24,571 nucleotides of DNA from Massilia sp. UBA2709 (GTDB lineage Bacteria > Pseudomonadota > Gammaproteobacteria > Burkholderiales > Burkholderiaceae_D). Of this stretch, positions 8,274 through 17,267 are shown one piece after another (position 1 is the stretch's first letter; every line of letters starts with the position of its first letter). A program made the translations under genes and the position numbers. The stretch is taken from assembly GCA_002354135.1 (NCBI GenBank), contig DEKZ01000159.1, positions 1 through 24,571 of the forward strand, given 5' to 3'. The notes under the pieces are model-generated. The model did not search any database and was not told the origin of the DNA. It was given only the letters and a program-made list of their open reading frames with translations.

Positions 8274-10112
8274 ATGAGACGTTCTTTTGCAACACTTTTC
8301 CTCGCCACCAGCCTTGCCAGCGCCTCTGCTGCGCCGATCGACCATATGGAGCCGCCCTTCTGGTGGACCGGCATGCAGCACAAGGGCCTGCAACTGATGG
8401 TCCATGGGAAGGACATCGGCCGGATGCAGGCAGCAGTCGACTATCCCGGCGTGCGCCTGGTGTCGACTACCCAGGTGCCGAACGCGAACTACCTGTTCGT
8501 CGACCTCGAGATCGCGCCCGACGCGAAGCCGGGCCAGTTCGACATCGTGTTCACCGGCGCCGGGCGCAGCGAGCGCTTCCCCTACAGGCTGCTCGCGCGC
8601 GATAAGGGCTCGGCGCAGCGCCAGGGCTTCGGGCCGCAGGATGCGATCTACCAGATCATGCCGGACCGCTTCGCCAACGGTGATGCGTCCAACGACAACG
8701 TCGCCGGCATGCGCGAGAAGGCCAACCGCAAGAACGGCGGCGGACGCCATGGCGGCGACATCCAGGGCGCCATCGATCATCTCGACTACATCGCGCAGCT
8801 CGGCTTCACCCAGCTCTGGCCCACGCCCCTGGTCGAGAACGACGCACCCGCCTATTCCTATCACGGCTATGGCGCGACCGATCATTACAAGATCGATCCG
8901 CGCTACGGCAGCAACGAGGACTTCGTGCGCCTGTCGCAGGAAGCGAAGAAGCGCGGCATCGGCCTGATCCAGGACGTGGTGCTGTCCCACATCGGCATCA
9001 ATCACTGGTGGATGAAGGACCTGCCGACGCCGGACTGGATCAACTATGGCGGCAAGTTCGTGCCGACCCAGCACCACCGCGTGGCCGTGCAGGACATGTA
9101 CGCATCGAAGGCCGACAGCGACAACTTCACGAAGGGCTGGTTCGTCGACACCATGCCCGACCTGAACCAGACCAACCCGCTGGTGGCGAACTACCTCATC
9201 CAGAACAACATCTGGTGGATCGAGTACGCCGGCCTGTCCGGCCTGCGCATCGACACCTACGGCTATTCCGACAGCGCCTTCCTCAGCGAGTACACGAAGC
9301 GCGTGATGGCCGAGTACCCGCGCCTGAACATGGTGGGCGAGGAATGGAGCAACCACGTGCCGGTCGTCGCGCGCTGGCAGCGCGGCAAGACCAACTTCGA
9401 CGGCTACACCAGCTCCCTGCCCAGCCTGATGGACTTCCCGCTGGTCGAGGCGATGCGCGGCGCGCTGGCCAAGGACGGCCGCGGCCTGAACAACGTCTAC
9501 GAGACGCTCTCGCTCGACTACCTGTACCCGGAACCGAACAACCTGGTGCTCTTCGGCGGCAATCACGACATGGCGCGCATGTACAGCGTCGCCGGCGAGG
9601 ACTTCGACCGCTACCGCATGAACCTGGTGTTCCTGATGACGATGCCGCGCATCCCGCAGTTCTACACCGGCGACGAGATCCTCATGACCAGCCCCACCAA
9701 GGAGCGCGACGACGCCAGCTACCGCAGCGACTTCCCCGGCGGCTGGGCCGGCGACAAGGTAAATGCCTTCACCGGCGCGGGCCTCAATGAGAAGCAGCGC
9801 GCGGCCCAGGAACTGGTGCGCAAGCTCGCCAACTGGCGCAAGAACGAGCCGGTCATCCACAGCGGACGCCTGATGCACTTCGGCCCGGAACAGAACACCT
9901 GGGTCTACTTCCGCTACAACGACAACAAGCGGGTCATGGTCGCCATGAACCTCAACGACAAGCCGATCACGCTGCCGACCGCGCGCTTCCAGGAGATGCT
10001 CAAGGGCGCCGCTTCCGGCGTCGACTTCCTGAGCGGGAAAACCGTCGAGCTGGCGCGCGAACTGCGCCTGGCGCCGAAGTCGGTCGTCGTCGTCGAGCTG
10101 CCGGGCGCATGA
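8274..10112 (+). CDS. Periplasmic GH13 neopullulanase / cyclomaltodextrinase-like alpha-amylase
   Basis: The 612-residue protein has a signal peptide (MRRSFATLFLATSLASASA). An N-terminal beta domain (about 25-110, as in cyclomaltodextrinases and Bacteroides SusA) is followed by a GH13 (beta/alpha)8 barrel starting at DAIYQIMPDRFANGD. The conserved regions are DVVLSH (234-239), GLRIDTYGY with nucleophile Asp327, VGEEW with acid/base Glu356, and GNHD with Asp432. A C-terminal beta domain runs from about residue 525. The enzyme should cut alpha-1,4 bonds in maltodextrins, pullulan or cyclodextrins in the periplasm; exact preference cannot be read from sequence. The length fits SusA-type enzymes. 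The ribosome-binding site is weak. It is the first gene of a three-gene operon, and its stop codon overlaps the next start (ATGA). Confidence 0.92.
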   Translation: MRRSFATLFLATSLASASAAPIDHMEPPFWWTGMQHKGLQLMVHGKDIGRMQAAVDYPGVRLVSTTQVPNANYLFVDLEIAPDAKPGQFDIVFTGAGRSERFPYRLLARDKGSAQRQGFGPQDAIYQIMPDRFANGDASNDNVAGMREKANRKNGGGRHGGDIQGAIDHLDYIAQLGFTQLWPTPLVENDAPAYSYHGYGATDHYKIDPRYGSNEDFVRLSQEAKKRGIGLIQDVVLSHIGINHWWMKDLPTPDWINYGGKFVPTQHHRVAVQDMYASKADSDNFTKGWFVDTMPDLNQTNPLVANYLIQNNIWWIEYAGLSGLRIDTYGYSDSAFLSEYTKRVMAEYPRLNMVGEEWSNHVPVVARWQRGKTNFDGYTSSLPSLMDFPLVEAMRGALAKDGRGLNNVYETLSLDYLYPEPNNLVLFGGNHDMARMYSVAGEDFDRYRMNLVFLMTMPRIPQFYTGDEILMTSPTKERDDASYRSDFPGGWAGDKVNAFTGAGLNEKQRAAQELVRKLANWRKNEPVIHSGRLMHFGPEQNTWVYFRYNDNKRVMVAMNLNDKPITLPTARFQEMLKGAASGVDFLSGKTVELARELRLAPKSVVVVELPGA

Positions 10113-12424
10113 TGAAGCGTTCCCTGCTCTCCCTGGCGCTCGCCTTCGCCTTCTCCACTGCCGGCGCGGTGGACAAGCCCGGCGTCGACGCCTTCTTCGA
10201 TGCCATGGCCATCCAGGCCGCACCCGGCCAGCAAGCGCGCTTCGTGGCGGGCGACAACCTGGCCGGCTATTTCGACGCCTACACCCACAGCTACGACAAG
10301 GGAGAAGGCTATGTCTTCAAGAGCGGCACGGTCTTCCACAACTACCTGAGCTTCGCCGACGGCGTGCAGAACGACCGCACGGCGGCGAGCGAGGAAGTGC
10401 TGCCCTGGGGCCACCGCGTGCGCTACGCGAGCGGCGCGAGCGAGGAACTGGCGCTGCTCTCGAAGCAGCATGCGCTGGCGCTGCGCGTGCGCAGCCCGCA
10501 GGACGCCGTGCTGGCATTGCGGGCGCTGACGAAGACCGCCGGCGCCGTGACGCAGGCCGACGGCATCGTCACCGTGGCGCCCGGCAAGGGCGCGGCCATG
10601 TTCATGGCGCTCGCGGGCGACCGGCCGTTCACGCTGGGCGAGAACCTGACCCTGGCAACGAAGGCGCCGGCGCAGTCCTTCACCGTGATCGCCGCCTTCG
10701 GCGTGACTGCTGCCGAAGCGCAAGAGCGCGCCCGCACGCTGGCCCGGGGCGATGCGATCGCTTCCGAGCGCCGCGCGATGTACGAGGCGCTGACGCGCAG
10801 CTACCTCGCCACCAGCGACGCCGCCTACAACAAGGCGCTGAACTGGGCCAAGGCCTCGGCGCGCATGTTCGTGGTCGAGGAATACGGCGCCGGCATGTGG
10901 GCCGGCCTGCCCTGGTTCCGCGAGAACTGGGGCCGCGACACCTTCATCGCCCTGCCCGGCACCCTGCTGGTCGCGGGCGATTTCGCGGACGCGAAAGCCG
11001 TGCTGGCCAATTTCGCGCGCTACCAGAACCTGCGCACGCCGCGCGACAAGGATTACGGCCGCATCCCGAATCGCGTCTCGCCGGACGAGATCATCTACAA
11101 CACCGTGGACGGCACGCCCTGGATGCTGCGCGAGGCGGTCGAAACCATCCGCTACACCGGCGACCGCGCATTCGCGGCGCGGATGTACCAGCTCGCCGTG
11201 CCCTATTTCGAGGGCGCGATCGCCAACTACATGGACCCGGACGGCCTGCTGCGCCATGCGGCGTCCGACACCTGGATGGATGCGCGCATCGAGAACCCGA
11301 CGCACCAGCCCTGGTCGGACCGCGGCCCGCACGCGGTCGAGATCCAGGCGCTGTGGTACACCGCGCTGCAATCCGGCGCCATGCTGGCCAGCCAGGCCGG
11401 CGACGAGGCCCGCGCGCGCGCGTGGTCGGCGCTGGCGGCCAAGGTGCAGGCCAGCTTCCTGCGCCGCTTCTGGGATGGCAAGACCATGGCCGACCGCCTG
11501 CGCGCGGACGGCAGCCGCGACACCAAGCTGCGCCCGAACCAGCTGATGCTCGCCTCCATCCCCTTCGACGATTTCGTGCCGGGCGAGGTGCAGGCGAAGG
11601 TGACGAAGAATGCCGTGTCAGGCCTGCTCTACCCCTACGGTATCGCCTCGCTCTCCCAGGACGACATCTACTTCCACCCGCGCCACGAGAACCCGGCCTT
11701 CCACCACAAGGACGCGGCCTACCACAACGGCACGATCTGGGGCTGGAACGCCGGCTTCACGGTGACCGCCCTGAACCGCTTCGGCTACCAGGACCTGAGC
11801 TGGCAGCTCACGCGGAACCTGGGCGCGCAGATCCTGGGCCTCGGCACGCTGGGCAGCATGAGCGAAAACCTCGACGCCCTGCCGCGCGAGGACGGCAGCC
11901 TGACCCCGACCGGCACCTTCGCCCAGTCCTGGAGCGTGGCCGAGTACGCCCGCAACGCCTACCAGGACTATGTCGGCTTCCGGCCCGATCTGCTTGCCAA
12001 CGCGCTGGCGTTCGAGCCGGCCATCCCGACCGGCTGGCGCCATTTCGACGCCGCCCTGCCATTCGGCATGGACGAAGCCCTGGACGTCGATTTCAAGCGC
12101 GCCAGGGATGGCGAACGCTGGACCTTCACCCTGCGCGGCAAGACGGCGCGCACGCTGCGGATGAGCTACCTGAATCCGGACAAGAGCCGCTCGCAGGTCG
12201 CCTTCACCCTGGAACCGGGCAAGACGGCGACGCTGGCGCTCGCGGGCAAGCGCGTCCTGCTCGACGGCCGCCCGCTGGAACCGCAAGCCCTCCGCCCCTC
12301 GTATGCCGCGGCCATCGGCAAGCTGGACTTCGTGCAGCCGAAGGTCTACCGTAGCCAGGACTTCCCGATGTTGCGTGGCCAGGATGTCCTGCGCGGCATC
12401 GTCGAACGCAACGAATACCGCTGA
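10109..12424 (+). CDS. Exported amylo-alpha-1,6-glucosidase (glycogen-debranching type)
   Basis: The product has 771 residues, with a signal peptide cleaved near AGA/VDK (residues 20-21). An N-terminal domain (about 25-225) precedes an (alpha/alpha)6 catalytic domain of the glycogen-debranching C-terminal family (PF06202, GH133-like). Characteristic stretches are GLPWFRENWGRDTFIALPG (266-284), NTVDGTPW (331-338), SDTWMDARIENP (386-397), HAVEIQALWYTAL (408-420) and a later YHNGTIWGWNAG. The predicted role is removal of alpha-1,6-linked glucose at branch points of imported dextrins, complementing the GH13 enzyme. The start ATG overlaps the preceding stop codon by 4 bp, implying translational coupling; a second ATG follows directly and could also serve. 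Catalytic residues were not assigned. The export signal is notable, since many debranching enzymes are cytoplasmic. Confidence 0.87.
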   Translation: MMKRSLLSLALAFAFSTAGAVDKPGVDAFFDAMAIQAAPGQQARFVAGDNLAGYFDAYTHSYDKGEGYVFKSGTVFHNYLSFADGVQNDRTAASEEVLPWGHRVRYASGASEELALLSKQHALALRVRSPQDAVLALRALTKTAGAVTQADGIVTVAPGKGAAMFMALAGDRPFTLGENLTLATKAPAQSFTVIAAFGVTAAEAQERARTLARGDAIASERRAMYEALTRSYLATSDAAYNKALNWAKASARMFVVEEYGAGMWAGLPWFRENWGRDTFIALPGTLLVAGDFADAKAVLANFARYQNLRTPRDKDYGRIPNRVSPDEIIYNTVDGTPWMLREAVETIRYTGDRAFAARMYQLAVPYFEGAIANYMDPDGLLRHAASDTWMDARIENPTHQPWSDRGPHAVEIQALWYTALQSGAMLASQAGDEARARAWSALAAKVQASFLRRFWDGKTMADRLRADGSRDTKLRPNQLMLASIPFDDFVPGEVQAKVTKNAVSGLLYPYGIASLSQDDIYFHPRHENPAFHHKDAAYHNGTIWGWNAGFTVTALNRFGYQDLSWQLTRNLGAQILGLGTLGSMSENLDALPREDGSLTPTGTFAQSWSVAEYARNAYQDYVGFRPDLLANALAFEPAIPTGWRHFDAALPFGMDEALDVDFKRARDGERWTFTLRGKTARTLRMSYLNPDKSRSQVAFTLEPGKTATLALAGKRVLLDGRPLEPQALRPSYAAAIGKLDFVQPKVYRSQDFPMLRGQDVLRGIVERNEYR

Positions 12425-12425
12425 C

Positions 12426-12430
12426 AGGAG
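12426..12430 (+). promoter_or_regulatory. Ribosome-binding site fixing the third operon start
   Basis: AGGAG lies 5 bp before the ATG at 12436 and immediately after the previous stop codon. An in-frame GTG at 12430 overlaps this site and is therefore unlikely to be the start. Confidence 0.75.
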
Positions 12431-12435
12431 TGCCG

Positions 12436-15348
12436 ATGTCTCCATCTCGCTGGCTGCTGGGCGCAGCCTTCTTCACCAGCGCCGCCGCTGTCGCGGCCGA
12501 TCCCGGCCCGCTGCGCCAGGACTTCTTCGTTCGCGGCGGTTTCAACGGCTGGGGCACCGAGCACCGCTTGCAGCACCAGGGCGGCGGCGTCTATGAAGCC
12601 GAGGTGCTGATCGGCCCCGGCAACCACGGCTTCAAGATCGGCAGCCGCGACTGGAGCCAGGAATGGGTGCTCGACAGCGGCAGGAGCGTACGCGTCCAGC
12701 CGGACCAGGCGCTGCGCCTGGACACCCAGGCCGGCCCCGAGGACTACCTGTTCGTGCGCAGCACCGGGACCTACCGCTTCACCGTCGATGCGCGCAACCC
12801 GGCCGCGCCGCTGTTGCGCGTCACGCGGCTGTCCTCAAGCGCGGCGGCCGCGAAGGACGACCCGCACGCCGGCCGCGCACGGGTCGCCACCCTCGCCTGG
12901 CCCACCTGGGACGGCAAGCAGGAACAGGCGCGCTTCTCGCTGGTCGATCCTGAAGCCCAGCTGCGCAGCTACACGCATTCGACCACGCTGGCGCTGCGCG
13001 ATCCCGTGCCCCAGCACGCCACCTATTCGGAAACCGCGGACCGCCCCTACACCCGCAGCGGCAACCTCGCCTTCGACGCGCTGTTCGCGCTGGCCGGCAG
13101 CGAGATGGCGCAGGATGCGGTCAGCGACATCAAGGATGGCAACTACAACGGCGGCGCCGCGATCCCCTGCGAGTGCTTCGAGACCGGCGAGAAGTGGCAT
13201 TACGTCTGGACGCGCGACCTCTCCTACGCGGCCGACCTCGGCCTGGCCCTGCTCGATCCGGCGCGGGTGCGCAACTCGCTCGACTTCAAGCTGGCCGCCT
13301 ACCGCAAGGGCGTGGCGAAGGCGCCGCAGGTGCCCGGTACGAAGGACGGTTTGCAGATCGTGCAGGACACCGGCAGCGGCGGGAGCTGGCCGGTCAGCAC
13401 CGACCGCGTCACCTGGGCCTTCGCGGCCGAGGAAGTGCTGCGCACCCTGCCCCCGGCCGAGCGCCCGGCCTTTGCCGCGCGGGCGCTGCAGGCCCTGGCG
13501 AACACGATCGAGATCGACCGCGTCGCCGCCTTCGATCCGCAAGACGGCCTGTACACGGGCGAGCAGAGCTTCCTCGACTGGCGCGACCAGAGCTATGCCA
13601 GCTGGATCGTCGACGACCTGGCCTCGATGTCCAGCGCCAAGGCGGTCTCGACCAACGCGACCCATTACCAGGCGCTCACGCTGGCCGCGAAGCTGGCGCG
13701 CGAACAGCGGGATACCGCGCGCGCCGCGCGCTACGAAGCCTGGGCCGCGGACCTGAAGCGGGCGATCAACAAGAAGCTGTGGCTGCCGGACGCCGGCATG
13801 TACAGCAGCCTCACCGCCGCCCATTTCGACGGCGCGCCGTTGCACAAGTTCGACTGGCTGGGCCAGTCGCTGGCGATCCTGACCGGCATCGCCGACGCCG
13901 AACAGGCACGCAGCATCCTCGCGCGCTACCCACATGGCCCGATGGGGCCGCCCGTGATCTGGCCCCAGCAGCAAGGCGCGCCGGTCTACCACAACCGCGC
14001 CATGTGGCCCTTCGTCACCGGTTACGGCCTGAAGGCCGCCGCCCTCGCCGGCAACGCCAGCGTGGCCGACGCCGCCTACGACTCGCTGATGCGCGGCGCG
14101 GCGCTGAACATCTCGAACATGGAGAACCTCGAATGGCTGTCGGGCCAGCCGCTGCTGCTCGACGAGCGGCATCCGGAGCTGATCGGCCCGGTGATCAATT
14201 CGCGGCGCCAGCTGTGGTCGGTCGGCGCCTACCTCGGCATGGTGGTCGAGTCCGTGTTCGGGGTGGCGGCGCGCGACGACGGCATCGCCCTGCGCCCCTT
14301 CGTGACGGCCAGGCTGCGGCGCGAGACCTTCGGCTCGACCGACCAGGTCGCGCTGCACAACCTGCGCCTGCGCGGCCAGCGCATCGCCGTGCGCCTGCTG
14401 CTGCCCGCCGCGAGCAAGGGCAACGGGCACTACCAGGTCGCGGCCGTGATGCACAACGGCGCACCGGCGGGTGCCACGATTCCCTGGGCGGCGCTGCGCG
14501 ACGGCGACATGATCGAGGTGAAGCTGGGCGCGCTGGTGGAAGGCGACACCGCCATCCGCCGCGTGAACGCCGATCTCTACGTCGAATCCCCCGCCGTGTT
14601 CGCGCCGCGCGAGCCGGTCATCGACACCCTGGAACTGGGCGCCGACCAGCGCGTGCGCCTGGCCATCGGCAGCGGCGGAAACGGCGCCGGCACCGTCTAC
14701 AACGTCTACCGCGACGGCAAGCTGGTCGCATCGAACCTGCCGGCCGGCGCCTGGACCGACCGCGACGCCGCGCCCTTCTCCTGCTATGCCGTGGAAGCGC
14801 AGTTCGCCGCATCGGGCAACCGCAGCCATCACAGCGTGCCGCGCTGCGCGGCGCCCGCCAGCGAAATCGCGGTGACCGATGCGCGCGTGGAGAGCAACTT
14901 GAAGCCGACGCCGGCGGCCGGGCGCTTCGGCGCGCCACGCCTGGCCGACTGGGGCCAGCCGGCGGACCGATTCGAGGTGCGCGACCTGGAGATCGGCGCG
15001 GCCGGCAACTACCGCGTCCAGGTCCGTTATCACAACGGCGCGAACCAGATCAACCTGGGTATCAGCGGCGGCGTCAAGTGGCTGGCGGTGCTCGACGCCC
15101 AGGGCAAGACCGTGGCCCAGGGCGTGGTCCAGCTGCCGCATGCGAAGTTCGACAAGACCGGCACGCCGACGGTGCTGTCGACGCCGCTGGCGGCGCGCCT
15201 GCAACCGGGGACGTATCGCCTGCGCATGAGCGATTTTTATAACATGAGCTACCTGGAGAGCAATGCCACCTTCAGCGGCGCCGGCGGCACGGTAGGTCCG
15301 TGGAATCGCTTCGATATCTACGGCGTTCGCGTGCAGCGCGTGAACTAA
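12436..15348 (+). CDS. Large exported multidomain six-hairpin glycosidase
   Basis: The 970-residue product has a signal peptide (cleavage near AVAA/DPG). Residues about 28-95 look like the starch-enzyme E-set/CBM48-type module found in pullulanases (FVRGGFNGWG, YEAEVLIGPGNHGFKIG). A linker and a beta-rich region follow, then a long (alpha/alpha)6 domain from about 200 to 640: NYNGGAAIPCECF, EKWHYVWTRDLSYAADLG (252-269), SWPVSTDRVTW, YASWIVDDLASM, HNRAMWPFVTGYG. After about 640 come beta domains, the last (about 850-970, YRVQVRYHNGANQINLG and YRLRMSDFYNMSYLES) resembling a carbohydrate-binding sandwich. The fold is that of glucoamylase-like and debranching glycosidases, but the family is not assigned; a GH15-like or GH133-like alpha-glucosidase is the best guess from context. 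It is the last gene of the operon. Its TAA is immediately followed by an IS-type end, so no native terminator remains. Confidence 0.82.
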   Translation: MSPSRWLLGAAFFTSAAAVAADPGPLRQDFFVRGGFNGWGTEHRLQHQGGGVYEAEVLIGPGNHGFKIGSRDWSQEWVLDSGRSVRVQPDQALRLDTQAGPEDYLFVRSTGTYRFTVDARNPAAPLLRVTRLSSSAAAAKDDPHAGRARVATLAWPTWDGKQEQARFSLVDPEAQLRSYTHSTTLALRDPVPQHATYSETADRPYTRSGNLAFDALFALAGSEMAQDAVSDIKDGNYNGGAAIPCECFETGEKWHYVWTRDLSYAADLGLALLDPARVRNSLDFKLAAYRKGVAKAPQVPGTKDGLQIVQDTGSGGSWPVSTDRVTWAFAAEEVLRTLPPAERPAFAARALQALANTIEIDRVAAFDPQDGLYTGEQSFLDWRDQSYASWIVDDLASMSSAKAVSTNATHYQALTLAAKLAREQRDTARAARYEAWAADLKRAINKKLWLPDAGMYSSLTAAHFDGAPLHKFDWLGQSLAILTGIADAEQARSILARYPHGPMGPPVIWPQQQGAPVYHNRAMWPFVTGYGLKAAALAGNASVADAAYDSLMRGAALNISNMENLEWLSGQPLLLDERHPELIGPVINSRRQLWSVGAYLGMVVESVFGVAARDDGIALRPFVTARLRRETFGSTDQVALHNLRLRGQRIAVRLLLPAASKGNGHYQVAAVMHNGAPAGATIPWAALRDGDMIEVKLGALVEGDTAIRRVNADLYVESPAVFAPREPVIDTLELGADQRVRLAIGSGGNGAGTVYNVYRDGKLVASNLPAGAWTDRDAAPFSCYAVEAQFAASGNRSHHSVPRCAAPASEIAVTDARVESNLKPTPAAGRFGAPRLADWGQPADRFEVRDLEIGAAGNYRVQVRYHNGANQINLGISGGVKWLAVLDAQGKTVAQGVVQLPHAKFDKTGTPTVLSTPLAARLQPGTYRLRMSDFYNMSYLESNATFSGAGGTVGPWNRFDIYGVRVQRVN

Positions 15349-15411
15349 GAGGGCGTAGACAAAATCGAAGGTATAACCATGGCATGCTGTCCCGATACGG
15401 GAGGACATGCC

Positions 15412-16600
15412 GTGACAACGAAGATCGATCCGATTCGCAGCCGCCGACGAATCTCGGCGGCAGGCCTTCAGCGTTGAACTCAGAGCATATCGCAGCTTTG
15501 CACGAAATCGTGTCGGAGCATACGCAAGCGAGCCTGGCGGAAATTGCCAGCGAGCTGGAGCGTCGCTGCGGCGTACACGTGTGCGAAGCGATGATCCGGC
15601 GTGCGTTGCGCGAAAAGGGATCGTGCGGCTCAAAGCGAAGCGACGGGTGTTCCCGACGGCCGATAAAGGCCCCAAACGCTATGGCTTCACGGCGGCCAAT
15701 CGGCGAGAAGGCGTCCCCATCTACTGCACCAACCTGACCGACGCCGAATGGGACTTAGAGCGCCTAACAAATCCTCCATGGCTGCGTTGCATCGTCTCGC
15801 CGTACAGGCGTACTGTCTTCGACGCTGCGCCTTGTCCTGAAGGTTTTGTCAGGAGCTCTTAGTCGCTGACTTGTTCGAACGAGCGCCAGGCCAGCGCGGC
15901 AAGCCAGCGCATTACAGCCGACGCGAACTGGTCAACGCTTGTTCTTACATGTTGCGTACAGGCTGCGCTTGGCGATTGTTGCGCACGACGTTCGCGTCCG
16001 GGCAGGCAGTCGACAAAGCCTTTACGCGCTGGGCCGCCGCAGTGTGTTCGAGTAGATGCAAGACCGTCTGCGCGAACAATGGCGCTCACGCATGGACGCA
16101 AGGGTGCGCCAACTGCAGCGGTCATCGATGCCCAGTCCAATCGCAGCTCGCCGTAAGGTGGCGAAAGTGGTTTTGATGCAGGCAAGAAGTTCAAGGGGCG
16201 AAAGCGTAACCTCGGGGTCGATACGATGGGCCTGGTCATAGCCCCTATAGGGACTGCCACCAGCGTGCACGATCGAGATGCAGCCGCCGCGGTTGTCGTA
16301 CAAGCGTGCGCCAAAGCACCCGACCTGCAAGAGTTCTACACCGATGGTGGGTATCGCGGAGCGTGTGCTCGCGACATTGAGCAGCGGCGCGATATCCGTG
16401 TTGAAATCGTACGGGATCCTAGTAACCGCACAACGGACACCTTGCACAACGCCGCGCAAGAGGCCAGGCCGGCTGCAGAAATCAACAAAGGGGTTTTGGC
16501 CCTGCCGAAGCGCTGGGTTGTTGAACGAACCCATGCATTGACTGAATACTGGCGCCGTACGGTAATGCATCCTATGCCAGTCCTGGGCCAGCGGCACGCT
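15412..16600 (+). pseudogene. IS5-family transposase, frameshifted and interrupted
   Basis: It begins with GTG behind GGAGG (MTTKIDPIRSR). A frameshift near 15450 leads to GGRPSALNSEHIAALHEIV and an HTH-like part (SLAEIASELERRCGVHVCEAMIRRALREKG). A one-base loss near 15620 shifts to IVRLKAKRRVFPT, then TNLTDAEWDL, where a 101-bp MITE is inserted. The frame resumes as VADLFERAPGQRGKPAHYSRRELVNACSYMLRTGCAW. A further shift and a stop lie near 16050. From about 16100 one frame with an internal TAA (16153-16155) carries the catalytic aspartates (VIDAQS, then YTDGGY) and the glutamate (KRWVVERTHA near 16510-16540). All three DDE positions are recognisable, but at least three frameshifts and two stop codons make it inactive. 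Confidence 0.88.
15758..15858. mobile_element. 101-bp MITE inserted in the transposase relic
   Basis: The ends are GAGCGCCTAACAAATCC (15758-15774) and the reverse complement of 15842-15858, GAGCTCCTGACAAAACC, matching at 14 of 17 positions. TTA is duplicated on both sides (15755-15757 and 15859-15861). Removing the element plus one TTA restores the transposase frame exactly, as EWDLVADLFER. There is no coding capacity. The ends resemble those of the IS5 relics near 22990 and 23698, so it is probably a non-autonomous derivative moved by that kind of transposase. Confidence 0.88.
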
Positions 16601-16640
16601 CCATTGCGCACAATTCCATCTCGTAGTCCTGATCCGGCCA

Positions 16641-16779
16641 CTCTTCCGACGTCCAGTACGATAAGATTTAATTTCAAAAACGTATATATCAGCCCTCAGA
16701 CGTAGGCATACCATTCGGCTTGAGACAGTAGAATACAACCAGGAAAATTCAATGGCTGTTTTTTACTGCAGCAATTGGC
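16641..16779. other. AT-rich gap between the IS relic and the immunity-type gene
   Basis: This short gap shows no open frame of note and no clear intrinsic terminator for the minus-strand genes that end at 16780. GCCCTC at 16692-16697 is the only faint match to the inverse of the left IS end, and it is not convincing. Confidence 0.4.
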
Positions 16780-17259
16780 CTAACGAAGCCGCTTACCTTT
16801 TGAATGTTCGCCTACGGTCGCTTCGTAGGAACGGAGCATTTTTCCAACTAAATCTCTATCGGCCGCCTGATCAGTCGCCACTGAACTATCAAATGCGCCT
16901 TTAACCAGATAATATTCTCTCAATGTACGAATTATTCCTCGGCGAACGATCTTTTGATAGGATTTAGAGTACTTGAACCAGATCTCTGATAATGTTATCA
17001 GCCCGCGAGTCCGGAGATCATCATCAACAATTCTTAATTCATCAGCATTTAAGTCGTTAGTCATTTCAACACAATCTGAAATGGCAATAAGGAGAGCAGT
17101 TTGAGCGCGCTTCGGATCACTCAGCTCCATTTTCTCAAGAAGTTCCGCTGGCCTTTTTTCAGCTGGAAGGCCTTCTAATGGCATATACGTTACGGAAAAA
17201 TACCGTAAAAAATTCTTGAGGGCTTCGTACTCATGCGAAGACAGAGTTAGCTTTTTCAT
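16780..17259 (-). CDS. Unrecognised small protein, probable immunity partner of the Rhs toxin
   Basis: The 159-residue protein has no signal peptide or membrane segment and looks largely helical and charged (MKKLTLSSHEYEALKNFLRYFS, ISDCVEMTNDLNADELRIVDDDL, SEIWFKYSKSYQKIVRRGIIRTLREYY). I do not recognise a family. The ATG follows an AGGA site that sits inside the 8-bp gap after the Rhs stop codon, so both genes lie on one transcript and are likely translated in sequence. A small soluble protein directly downstream of a variable Rhs C-terminus is the standard place for the cognate immunity gene, and its AT-rich base use matches the Rhs gene rather than the chromosome. The immunity role is inferred from position only. 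Confidence 0.7.
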   Translation of the reverse strand: MKKLTLSSHEYEALKNFLRYFSVTYMPLEGLPAEKRPAELLEKMELSDPKRAQTALLIAISDCVEMTNDLNADELRIVDDDLRTRGLITLSEIWFKYSKSYQKIVRRGIIRTLREYYLVKGAFDSSVATDQAADRDLVGKMLRSYEATVGEHSKGKRLR

Positions 17260-17267
17260 ATTTCCTA

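Larger units (their letters stand above)
15349..16640 (+). mobile_element. Decayed IS5-family element (transposase with N-terminal HTH)
   Basis: The left end begins GAGGGCGTAGACAAAATCG directly after TAA, the glycosidase stop codon. The GAG start and TNA target are those of the IS1031 branch of the IS5 family. The transposase relic starts at about 15412. The right terminal repeat could not be found; sequence resembling transposase fades at about 16600 and AT-rich DNA begins near 16650, so the right border is approximate. Confidence 0.7.

Noticed and set aside
12835..15675. A 946-codon minus-strand frame opposite the large glycosidase, and similar ones at 8217-10223 and 9914-11371
   Set aside because: They have the same low-complexity composition and no domain, start signal or conserved motif, and the plus-strand genes are clearly real.
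16692..16697. GCCCTC as the right end of the HTH-type IS
   Set aside because: Only six bases match the expected inverted end, and no TNA target copy follows.
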